Assembly: GCA_035294325.1 (NCBI GenBank)
Contig: DATGLE010000034.1
Span: 1 to 64,000 of the forward strand
Direction: 5' to 3'
DNA length: 64,000 bases
Origin: DATGLE01 sp035294325
Lineage (GTDB): Bacteria; Chloroflexota; Ktedonobacteria; Ktedonobacterales; Ktedonobacteraceae
The notes under the pieces were generated by a model. The model was not told the origin of the DNA. It saw nothing but the letters and a program-made list of their open reading frames with translations, and searched no databases. Positions 7,995-16,269 of the stretch are shown piece after piece; within the stretch, counting starts at the first letter, position 1; every line of letters begins with the position of its first letter. The translations under genes were made by a program, and so were the position numbers.

Positions 7995-8954
7995 ATGCCA
8001 CTTGATCCACAGGTTCAGGCCCTTCTCGAAGAAATGGCTGCCGTCGGGGCGCCTCCTCTTAGCAACACATCGGTTGAAGACGCGCGTAACCAGATAGTAC
8101 AGGGCATTGCCCTCTGGAGCGGCGAACCGACTCCTATCAAGCAGGTTGAGGATCGCGAGATCCCCGGGCCGGCAGGAAACATTCCGGTGCGTATTTACAC
8201 GCCCGAAAGCGCGGGACCATTCCCTGTGCTGGTCTATTTCCATGGCGGAGGCTGGGTTATTTGTAATCTCGACACGCATGATGATTCCTGCCGCAAACTG
8301 GCAAACCTGGCAGGCTGCGTCGTTGTCTCCGTCGACTACAGGCTGGCTCCCGAACACAAGTTCCCGGCGGCGGCCGAAGATTGCTACGCTGCCACGCGCT
8401 GGGCAGCCGAAAACGCCGCCTCGTTCAATGGCGATCCCACGCGACTGGCTATTGGCGGCGATAGCGCGGGCGGCAACCTGGCGGCAGTCGTTGCGCTGAT
8501 GGCGCGGGATCGCGGCGGCCCTCCGCTGGTATTTCAGCTCCTCATTTATCCCGTCACCGACTACCACACGCCCGGTACCCCTTCCTACCAGGAAAACGCC
8601 GAGGGCTATTTCCTTACCCGCGATGACATGATCTGGTTCTGGAATCACTACCTCAACGACGAGTCGGAAGCAAGGCATCCCTATGCCTCGCCGCTGCAAG
8701 CGCCAGATCTGAGCAATCTGCCTCCCGCACTGGTGATTACCGCTGAGTTTGATCCACTGCGTGACGAAGGGGAAAAGTATGCGCAGCGTTTACGGGATGC
8801 CGGGGTTCCCGCTGCGCTCAAACGCTACGATGGTATGATCCACGGCTTCTTCGGCATGGGTGCCAGGGTTGACCGCAGTCAGCAGGCCAGTACAGAAGCC
8901 GCAGAAGCATTACGTGCTGCCTTTGCTCGTGGAAACGCGAACCAGCCAGCATAG
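7995..8954 (+). CDS. HSL-family alpha/beta-hydrolase (acetyl esterase-like)
   Basis: A protein of 319 residues, typical for bacterial hormone-sensitive-lipase (family IV) carboxylesterases. These hydrolyse short-chain acyl esters in the cytoplasm. The oxyanion-hole motif is VYFHGGGWV, followed by DYRLAPEHKFPAA, the nucleophile elbow GGDSAGGN, the catalytic Asp in EFDPLRDEG and the catalytic His in MIHGFFGM. I choose the ATG at 7995 (GGTGGAG seven bases upstream; product begins MPLDPQ, as in relatives) over longer in-frame starts. It converges on the methyltransferase gene, with a hairpin between. Confidence 0.93.
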   Translation: MPLDPQVQALLEEMAAVGAPPLSNTSVEDARNQIVQGIALWSGEPTPIKQVEDREIPGPAGNIPVRIYTPESAGPFPVLVYFHGGGWVICNLDTHDDSCRKLANLAGCVVVSVDYRLAPEHKFPAAAEDCYAATRWAAENAASFNGDPTRLAIGGDSAGGNLAAVVALMARDRGGPPLVFQLLIYPVTDYHTPGTPSYQENAEGYFLTRDDMIWFWNHYLNDESEARHPYASPLQAPDLSNLPPALVITAEFDPLRDEGEKYAQRLRDAGVPAALKRYDGMIHGFFGMGARVDRSQQASTEAAEALRAAFARGNANQPA

Positions 8955-8968
8955 GATGTTACATATAC

Positions 8969-9035
8969 ATAAGAAGACGTAATGAGCAGTTTGCTCAGGA
9001 TGATATTTCCCAACTTGCTCATTACGTCTTCTTAT
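8969..9035. terminator. Bidirectional hairpin between convergent genes
   Basis: Arms 8969-8988 and 9016-9035 are complementary over 20 bp, with a 27-base loop. It sits between the convergent esterase and methyltransferase ends, only 7-14 bases from each stop, so it could terminate both. Confidence 0.6.
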
Positions 9036-9042
9036 CGTGCGG

Positions 9043-9924
9043 CTACGCGCGCGGCTTTACGCCCCAGGTGCTCAGAAACCAGTAGAGGCCGCAGAAATCT
9101 TTCTGCTGCATTTCTTCGAGCGCGCGCCTGCCAACTGTAGCATCGTCCGGCTCAAGAGGCATACCGATCTTGCGCGCCATCTCCATTCCCAGTGCGTTCC
9201 CGATTTCCATGTTATGATAGAATTCGCTCCACGCCTGGGTGCCCGAGGAATAATTAATCATGTAGATGCGCTGTTGTATCTGCTCAAAGCCGGCTGACTG
9301 TACCAGATGGCCTATCACCGGCGTAATCCCAAAGTTCTGTCCATCGGCGGAGAAGCCGTGTCCAAGAGCACGTAGAAGCTCGCAGCCGAGCATCCTCACT
9401 CGCTCGCAGGCCGGGCTATTTGTGATGCCCCAGAACTCGGATTCGGTGCTGCGAAAGATGCCACCGGGGCGGGTAATGCGCCTGCATTCCTGGAGGAACG
9501 TCGGCCAGTATTCGGTAGGGAGAACTGTGGTCACAAAGCGCGCATTGACCAGATCGAAGCTATTGTCAGGAAAGTCGAGCGGCTGTGTTATACTCATAAC
9601 CCCGAATGAGGCGTTGCGAAGGTTCTGCGAGCGCGCCCGCGCGTTGGCATAGTCAACCATTCCCTTGCTGATATCCACCCCGCAAACCTCTACATCTGGA
9701 TGGGTATGGGCGACATTGAGAACCCATCCCCCCGGGCCACAGGCCAGATCAATGACGTTGGCATGCTCCGGCAGTTCGGGCAGCCCCGCCAGTGGCCCTC
9801 CCATAGCTCCGGTAATGAGCTGATCCATCATCATCAAGCGTACCAGTTCCTCAGGGCTTTCGGGATCGAAGACATAAGTACTCTGCTGTGGTGTATCGGG
9901 TTGATCGGTTTTATGCTCTGACAT
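9043..9924 (-). CDS. SAM-dependent class I methyltransferase
   Basis: A protein of 293 residues with a Rossmann methyltransferase core. Motif I is VIDLACGPGGWVL (SAM-binding), followed by EVCGVDISKGMVDYA, then PLDFPDNSFDLVNAR and GGIFRSTESE. AGGAGG lies six bases before the ATG at 9924. The closest relative in view is the protein at 44726-45589, which shares the same motifs and length. It is read in the same direction as the biosynthetic operon upstream, with a gap of 226 bases to the thioesterase, so a tailoring O-, N- or C-methylation of that product is possible but unproven. The substrate is unknown. Confidence 0.85.
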   Translation of the reverse strand: MSEHKTDQPDTPQQSTYVFDPESPEELVRLMMMDQLITGAMGGPLAGLPELPEHANVIDLACGPGGWVLNVAHTHPDVEVCGVDISKGMVDYANARARSQNLRNASFGVMSITQPLDFPDNSFDLVNARFVTTVLPTEYWPTFLQECRRITRPGGIFRSTESEFWGITNSPACERVRMLGCELLRALGHGFSADGQNFGITPVIGHLVQSAGFEQIQQRIYMINYSSGTQAWSEFYHNMEIGNALGMEMARKIGMPLEPDDATVGRRALEEMQQKDFCGLYWFLSTWGVKPRA

Positions 9925-10150
9925 AGCAAGCCTCCTGTCCTTAAGAATTTTGGCGCTTCCTGGCTTTCTTTGCACATAATACTACATGTGTTTAGATATG
10001 TCTATAGTTCCTGTCAAGTTGAGAGACAGGGCAACTTAATGCTCCCCACCCCACGCCCGGAAGGAAGAGTTTTGGCAGCGACAGCCCGCGCCCCGCAAAA
10101 GGGCGGCCGCTCCCTTGCCCCCGCTTCTGGCGAGAAGGAAATCGCCCTGG

Positions 10151-10888
10151 TCAAGAGTCGCAGCGGCTGCACAGCGCGCGCGCGATGATCCGCAAGACCG
10201 TATTCTGCCCGGCTGAGAGAAAGAAATGGCTGCCAGGGAGCATGTGCAGCGCAAATTCACGGCTCGTCTGCTGGCGCCATGCTGCCAGATCTTGCTCGCT
10301 CACCATCTGGTCCTGCTCGCCGCCAAAGGCTGTGATCGGGCAATCGAGCGGAGGCTCATCGACATAGCGGTAGGTTTCATAGAGCGTAAAATCCGCGCGC
10401 AGCACCGGCAGCAGCACCTGCATCAATTCTTCATGTTGCAGTACCGCAGCCGGCGTGCCGCCAAGCTGATAGAGCGAGCGAATGAACTCGGTATCGGGCA
10501 ACTCGTGCAGCCTGGAGCCGGGATGCGGCAACTGCGGCGCGCGGTCCGCAGCCACGAAAAGATGCAGTGGCCCCTGGCTATGTGTACTACGCAGGTAACG
10601 GGCGAGTTCGAAGCTTATCAGCGCACCCATGCTGTAGCCGAAGAACGCGAAGGGAATATCCATGTAGGGATGCAGGACGTGCCCCAGGAGTTGAACGAGG
10701 GGCAGCAGGCGCGTGAAGGGCGGCTCCCCCAGCCTGGTCTCTCGACCCGGCAGGTAGACGGGGCAGACCTCTATCGCCTCCGGCATGCTGGCCGGCCAGA
10801 GGCGATAGATGGAGGCTCCCCCGCCCGCGTAGGGGAAGCAGAAGAGCCTGAGATGCGGTTGTGACCTGGAACGAACAATCCACTGCAT
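10151..10888 (-). CDS. Type II thioesterase of the NRPS/PKS operon
   Basis: A protein of 245 residues, the usual length for stand-alone GrsT/RifR-type thioesterases. It begins LRLFCFPYAGGGASIYRLW, has the nucleophile motif GYSMGA with Ser86, an Asp in GGEQDQMV and the catalytic His in GSHFFL. Such enzymes remove aberrant acyl groups from carrier proteins and sometimes release the finished product. It begins two bases after the NRPS stop and is certainly co-transcribed. Because the NRPS lacks a C-terminal thioesterase domain, this protein may contribute to product release as well as editing. Confidence 0.93.
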   Translation of the reverse strand: MQWIVRSRSQPHLRLFCFPYAGGGASIYRLWPASMPEAIEVCPVYLPGRETRLGEPPFTRLLPLVQLLGHVLHPYMDIPFAFFGYSMGALISFELARYLRSTHSQGPLHLFVAADRAPQLPHPGSRLHELPDTEFIRSLYQLGGTPAAVLQHEELMQVLLPVLRADFTLYETYRYVDEPPLDCPITAFGGEQDQMVSEQDLAAWRQQTSREFALHMLPGSHFFLSAGQNTVLRIIARALCSRCDS

Positions 10889-10890
10889 AT

Positions 10891-13800
10891 TTAAAAGTAA
10901 TACGTTGCGCAGCCGACCTGGATGCCGGAGCCGACGCTGATTACCAGCCCGATATCGCCGGGCTTTGCCTGCTGCTGCTCAAAAACTTGCTGGAATGAAT
11001 AGGCCAGCGATGACGTAAAGAGATCATGTTCGGCCTGCACATCCACCACCTTCTCCTTGCAGACGCCCAGCGCATCGGCAAGCCGCGCGACGAAAGCGCT
11101 GGAGATCTGCGGCGGCAGCACTACACTGATGCGCGACATATCCAGCCCTTCAAGGTCGAGCAGTTCGCGCACCGCCTCCTGGATGCATTGCAGGTAATAG
11201 TCCTCCAGGTGCGGATCTCTGATCGAGTGCATCAGCGTTACGCCGTCACGGATCAGGCTGTGCGAGATCTGCGCATCCACATACCCGGTAAAGTACTTGA
11301 AGACAAAGTTGCCGAAACCCGTTCGGCCATCGGGACTTTCATCGAGCATCAGCGCCGAGCCGGTCTCTTCGATGCCCAGCACCTCCTCCGGGGCCGTCTC
11401 TCTGTTATTCTCCACCTCCGAGGCGACCACCAGCGCATTTCCGACCTTCCCACCCAGCATCATGCCGATAGCGGCGTGGCAGGCATTGAGCGTGCCGATA
11501 GCCCCATTGAAGACATCAAAGGCGAAGGTCTTTTTATCCTGTGGCGTCTCGATAGCGCCATTGATATCCATTTCGCCCGCGACCAGCGCCGCCACAGCAG
11601 GCTCGCATAGGAACTCGTCGCGATAGATGCCGGAGAAGATCAGCAGGTCAATATCATTATGGCTATAAGAAGACATGGTGAGACAGTTTTCAGCCGCGAC
11701 TTTCACCATCTCCAGCGTCTTCCTCTCCCCCGGCGTATCCAGGGGCATCGTCCCGACTCCCGCCACACGCACTCGCCGCGTGGGCGGCAGTAGCGCCGGC
11801 ACACGCGGCTGCGGGCTGACCTTCTCTGGTGTGTACTCGCCGGCTTCAATGCGGCGCAGGCGATCAGGCAGGTCATCAAAGGTGTAGACGGCAGCGCCGA
11901 TGGTCGCCCCGGAACCGGTGATGCCGAAGACCGCGTTATCCCCCGCATTGATCCGTCCCGAACGGATATGATCCATCACCGCCACCATCTGCGTCGTCGT
12001 CGCCGTATTGCCGCGCTCGGCGATATTGTTGATGACGTTCTCCGGCGTGCAGACCTCTTTGCCGATCTGGCTGTTGATCTCGCGCGCGGCATCGCGGATC
12101 GTGGTGCCGGAGGTCTGGTGGATGATGACATGCTGGAAGGCGTCATACGGCCAGCCGGAGCGCTCGATGATATTCGCCGCATGCGCCACAGCGTACTTCA
12201 TATTGACGGCGGAAACACGCACCGCGTCGGTGTACATAATGGCCCCGCCGTGCGGCTGATACGTCACCTTCCCGATGCAGTCCTTGCTATAACTGCCCAG
12301 TGTGAACATTTCGAACTCATGGAAGCCGATCTTCTTATCGGGCGCATTCTCCAGGATCATCGCGGCCCCGGCATCGCCTACGGTCAAACAGGCCAGGCGC
12401 GAATCCATAAAGCCCTCGAGTTCCTTCTGCGCCGTCAGCGTCAGATGCGAGATATACTCGCCGCTCACTGCCATGCCACGCCGGATCAGGCCCGCTTTTA
12501 AAAAGGCTTCGATGATGTAAGCGGCGGTAAACAGTCCCGTGCAGGCGTTATCGATATCGAAGACGATGGCGTTCTTGAAACCGAAGTAGTGTTGCAGCCG
12601 GACGGCGGTCCCCGGCTCAAACGTGAACTGGAGACCCGGGCGATCACAGCGCGAGATGTTGCCGCAGATCAGCAGGTCGATATCCTCTGGATTGTACTTC
12701 GAACTGGCAAGGCACTGCTCAACCGCTTTGCGCGCCAGGTCTATCGAGAACTCTGTCTCGCCCGCCATGCGCCGGTGCTTGATGCCGGTGAGCCGCGCGA
12801 GCGGGAAGCGAATCGGCCTTGTGCAATTCTGCAATATCTCTTCCGTCGAGACGGCTTTCGGCGGCAGGTAGACGCCCAGGCTCTCGATGTACATATTGCT
12901 GCGCTCAGCAGGGGCAGGCGGGCGCTCCCGCTGCACCTCTGTATGCGTGGAGGGAGATTGCGGCGTCTCTTTTGCCTCAGCTTGCGCCGGTTCACTGGCG
13001 CCGGATCCCAGCGCGGCGGCCAGTTCGGCGATAGTTTGATGTTCGAAAAGCATCTCCAGCGAAAGCTGCAAGCCCGCCTCCCCGGCCTTCGAGATGATTT
13101 CAAGGCTCTGAATGGAGGCGCCACCCAGGTCGAAGAAGTTATCATGCACGCCAACTTTGTCGAGGCCCAGCACCTCGCGCCAGACCCCGGCTAACGTCTC
13201 TTCGACTGGCGTGCGCGGCGCAACAAAGGCTTTCTCCAGGTCGGGGCGCGTCATATCGGGAGCGGGCAGCGCCTTGCGATCTACCTTCCCATTGGGCAGC
13301 AGCGGCAGCGCCTCCAGGAAAACGAAGGCCGCCGGCACCATATAGTATGGCAGCTTCTCTTGCAGGAAGCTGCGCAGCGTTTCGATGGATGGCGCTGTGC
13401 CCTCCGCCTGCTGTTCCTGAGTCGCGACGATATAAGCCACAAGGCGCCTGTTGCCTGGCGTATCCTCGCGCGCCGTGACCACGGCCTCGGCGATAGCTGG
13501 ATGCTGCACCAGAGCCGCCTCGATCTCTCCCAGTTCGATACGGAAGCCGCGAATCTTCACCTGCTGATCGATGCGCCCCAGGAACTCGACGGCCCCATCG
13601 GCTCGATAGCGCGCGAGGTCGCCCGTTCTGTAGAGCCGCGCGCCCGGCTCTTTGCTGAACGGATCGGGTACGAAGCGCTCAGCCGTCAGGTCGGGACGGT
13701 TGTGGTAGCCGCGCGCGAGGCCGACGCCGCCCAGGTAGAGTTCGCCGGCCACGCCAACAGGCACGGGATGACCCGCCTGGTCCAGAATATAGATCCGGGT

Positions 13801-16269
13801 ATTGGCGATGGGCCGGCCTATCGTCACGGGCTGCCCCGGCTGGCATTCCCAGTATGTCACGTCTATCGATGCCTCCGTCGGGCCATAGAGGTTGTGCAAG
13901 GCGGCAGGCAGGCGCGCGAAGAAGCGTTCTTGCAGTTCGAATGAGAGCGCTTCGCCGCTGCACACGACATGGCGCAGCGTTTTGCAGCGCCGCTCAAGGT
14001 CCGGCTCCAGCAAGAACGCCTGGAGCATCGACGGCACAAAGTGCAGCGTGGTAATCCGCTGCCACTCGATCAGTTCGGCCAGGTATGCCGTGTCCTGCTG
14101 CCCGCCGGGCCGCGCTACCACCAGGGAAGCCCCGGTCATCAGCGGCCAGAAAAACTCCCAGGCCGAGACATCGAAGCTAAACGGCGTTTTCTGTAAGACA
14201 CGATCATCCGGCGTCAGGCGATACGCCTGCTGCATCCAGTGCAGGCGATTGCACAGACCTCTGTGAATATTCAGCGCCCCCTTCGGTTTGCCCGTTGAGC
14301 CAGAGGTATAGATCATATAGATAAGGTTATCCGGCTGCACACCGCTGATCGGATTCTCATCGTGCCCGGCGCGCTCCTCGCCCCAATCGCTATCCAGGCT
14401 GACAACCTTCGCCTCCGTTCGCGGCAGGCGCGCGGCGATGGCGCTCTGGGTGAGCAGAACGGGCGCCTGGGCGTCCTGAAGCATGTAGGCCAGGCGCTCC
14501 TGTGGATAGCCGGGATCGAGCGGAACATAGGCACCACCGGCTTTGAGGATCGCCAGCAGCGCGACCACCATCTCGATAGAGCGCTCCATGCAGACGCCGA
14601 CCAGCACATCCGGTTCCACGCCCCAGGCTTGCAGCGCATGGGCGAGCCGGTTGGCGCGGCGGTTCAATTCGCGATAGCTGAGCGCCTGGTCCTCAAAGAT
14701 CAGCGCGGTCTGCTCCGGTGTGCGCTCCACCTGGGCCTCGATAAGCTGGTGCAGGCAAACATCACCGGGGTAATCGCTTTCAGTTGCATTCCAATCGACG
14801 AGTATGCGATGCAGCTCGGCCTCTGTGAGCAGCGGCAGATCGCGCAGTCTCTGCTCTGGATTGGCGACGATGCCGGCGAGCAGCATCTGAAAATGCTGCT
14901 CCATACGCTCGATAGTGGCAGCGTCGAAGAGGTCCACGTTATAGCGGAAGTCGGCTGAAAGGCCGCCCTCAAGCTCGAAGATGGTGAGGGTCAGATCGAA
15001 TGGCGCGCCCTGCTGCCCATACGCGAACGGCTCCAGAACGAGGTTTTCCTGCGCCAGTTGCCGCGCCATACCGTCCTGCCCCGCCAGTATCATCGCCTGC
15101 GCATTGCGTGTGCGCGGCCTGTCCCAGATAAACTCCGTCTGGAAGATCGGCGAGTAGCTGGGATCGCGCCGGGGTTGCAGGCGCTCAACGAGCAGCGGGA
15201 ATGGATAATCCTGGTGCTCAAGTGCCTCTATAACGGCCCGGCCCGCCTGGCGCAGAAATTCTTTGAAGGTTGGATTGCCCGAGAGATCCGCGCGCAAAAC
15301 GACGGGATTGGCAAGGTAGCCGATGACGCGCTCATACTCGGCGCGGTTGCGACCCAGCATCGGCGTCCCGACCAGGATATCCTCCTGGTTTGTGTAGCGG
15401 AACAGCAGCGTCTGATAGGCCGCCAGCAGCAGTGTGAAAAGCGTGACCTTCTCGGCGTTCGCCAGCGCTCTGAGCTGCCTGGCAAGATCGTCGCTCAGCG
15501 CGAAGCTATGTACGGCGCCGCGATATGTCTGCACGAGCGGGCGCGGCCTGTCGGTTGGTAGATTAAGCAGGGGCAGTTCGCCGGATAGCTTCTCACGCCA
15601 GTACGCCCAGAGCCGCTCGCCTTCCGCGCCGGCCAGCATCTCGGCCTGCTGGCGCACATACTCCGGGTATTGCGTCCCCGGCTCCGGCAGCGGAGCCGCG
15701 ATCCCCGCACGATTGGCGGCGTACAGGATGCAGAGTTCATCGACCAGGATATCCAGCGCCCAGAAATCCGCCGCGATATGATGCACGTTGAGCGCGAGAA
15801 TATAATCCTGCTCATCCCGCTTATAAAGCTTGATACGCAGAATTGGCCCTTGCTCCAGATCGAACGGGCGATTGGCTTCCTCGATCAGCCGCCGCTGCAA
15901 ATTCTCCGGCGAGCGGCCTGCCGCGTCTATCACAGCTACCTGGATCTTCTGATCCTTATGGAAGCGCTGCACCGGCTCACCGTCCCGCATAGCGAAGGTC
16001 GCCGTCAAAATCGGATAACGCTGGAGCAGCGTATCCACTGCACGCTGCAAGGCATCGATATCTAATGAGGAGCGCAGGCGCGCCGCATACAGCAGATTGT
16101 ACGCGGCGCTCTCCGGCGCCAGGCGATAAAGAAACCATAAGGCTCTTTGATCGTGGGAAAGCGCCGACCACTCCCTGGAAGACTGCGCTCTCTCGCGCAA
16201 CAACCGCGCGAGGAGCGCTCTCTTCTCCTCAGGGGAAAGGCCAGCTATTCTTTTTGAGGGATCATTCAT
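10891..16269 (-). CDS. NRPS module C-A(Ser)-PCP fused to tandem KASIII domains
   Basis: A protein of 1792 residues. Order: N-terminal docking-like helix (about 1-35), condensation domain with HHIAADFW at His163, adenylation domain (about 500-985), carrier with phosphopantetheine Ser1052 in LGGASIQSL, then two FabH/KASIII-like domains (about 1126-1465 and 1497-1792). Aligning the A domain with GrsA gives the code DVWHVSLIDK, matching known serine activators such as EntF. KASIII-1 keeps the triad: Cys1243 in DNACTG, His1384 in IHQTSG and Asn1421 in ERGNTA. KASIII-2 has Ala1590, Pro1720 and Leu1750 at those positions and is presumably structural. No thioesterase or reductase domain ends the chain. 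The ATG at 16269 overlaps the upstream TGA (TGATG), with GAGGAG eight bases before it. The FabH pair is inferred to release or further elongate the acyl-serine chain. Confidence 0.93.
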   Translation of the reverse strand: MNDPSKRIAGLSPEEKRALLARLLRERAQSSREWSALSHDQRALWFLYRLAPESAAYNLLYAARLRSSLDIDALQRAVDTLLQRYPILTATFAMRDGEPVQRFHKDQKIQVAVIDAAGRSPENLQRRLIEEANRPFDLEQGPILRIKLYKRDEQDYILALNVHHIAADFWALDILVDELCILYAANRAGIAAPLPEPGTQYPEYVRQQAEMLAGAEGERLWAYWREKLSGELPLLNLPTDRPRPLVQTYRGAVHSFALSDDLARQLRALANAEKVTLFTLLLAAYQTLLFRYTNQEDILVGTPMLGRNRAEYERVIGYLANPVVLRADLSGNPTFKEFLRQAGRAVIEALEHQDYPFPLLVERLQPRRDPSYSPIFQTEFIWDRPRTRNAQAMILAGQDGMARQLAQENLVLEPFAYGQQGAPFDLTLTIFELEGGLSADFRYNVDLFDAATIERMEQHFQMLLAGIVANPEQRLRDLPLLTEAELHRILVDWNATESDYPGDVCLHQLIEAQVERTPEQTALIFEDQALSYRELNRRANRLAHALQAWGVEPDVLVGVCMERSIEMVVALLAILKAGGAYVPLDPGYPQERLAYMLQDAQAPVLLTQSAIAARLPRTEAKVVSLDSDWGEERAGHDENPISGVQPDNLIYMIYTSGSTGKPKGALNIHRGLCNRLHWMQQAYRLTPDDRVLQKTPFSFDVSAWEFFWPLMTGASLVVARPGGQQDTAYLAELIEWQRITTLHFVPSMLQAFLLEPDLERRCKTLRHVVCSGEALSFELQERFFARLPAALHNLYGPTEASIDVTYWECQPGQPVTIGRPIANTRIYILDQAGHPVPVGVAGELYLGGVGLARGYHNRPDLTAERFVPDPFSKEPGARLYRTGDLARYRADGAVEFLGRIDQQVKIRGFRIELGEIEAALVQHPAIAEAVVTAREDTPGNRRLVAYIVATQEQQAEGTAPSIETLRSFLQEKLPYYMVPAAFVFLEALPLLPNGKVDRKALPAPDMTRPDLEKAFVAPRTPVEETLAGVWREVLGLDKVGVHDNFFDLGGASIQSLEIISKAGEAGLQLSLEMLFEHQTIAELAAALGSGASEPAQAEAKETPQSPSTHTEVQRERPPAPAERSNMYIESLGVYLPPKAVSTEEILQNCTRPIRFPLARLTGIKHRRMAGETEFSIDLARKAVEQCLASSKYNPEDIDLLICGNISRCDRPGLQFTFEPGTAVRLQHYFGFKNAIVFDIDNACTGLFTAAYIIEAFLKAGLIRRGMAVSGEYISHLTLTAQKELEGFMDSRLACLTVGDAGAAMILENAPDKKIGFHEFEMFTLGSYSKDCIGKVTYQPHGGAIMYTDAVRVSAVNMKYAVAHAANIIERSGWPYDAFQHVIIHQTSGTTIRDAAREINSQIGKEVCTPENVINNIAERGNTATTTQMVAVMDHIRSGRINAGDNAVFGITGSGATIGAAVYTFDDLPDRLRRIEAGEYTPEKVSPQPRVPALLPPTRRVRVAGVGTMPLDTPGERKTLEMVKVAAENCLTMSSYSHNDIDLLIFSGIYRDEFLCEPAVAALVAGEMDINGAIETPQDKKTFAFDVFNGAIGTLNACHAAIGMMLGGKVGNALVVASEVENNRETAPEEVLGIEETGSALMLDESPDGRTGFGNFVFKYFTGYVDAQISHSLIRDGVTLMHSIRDPHLEDYYLQCIQEAVRELLDLEGLDMSRISVVLPPQISSAFVARLADALGVCKEKVVDVQAEHDLFTSSLAYSFQQVFEQQQAKPGDIGLVISVGSGIQVGCATYYF

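Noticed and set aside
10226..10864. Long plus-strand frame opposite the thioesterase, with many similar frames opposite the PKS/NRPS genes
   Set aside because: These are the usual antisense frames of GC-rich genes; they lack domains and start signals.
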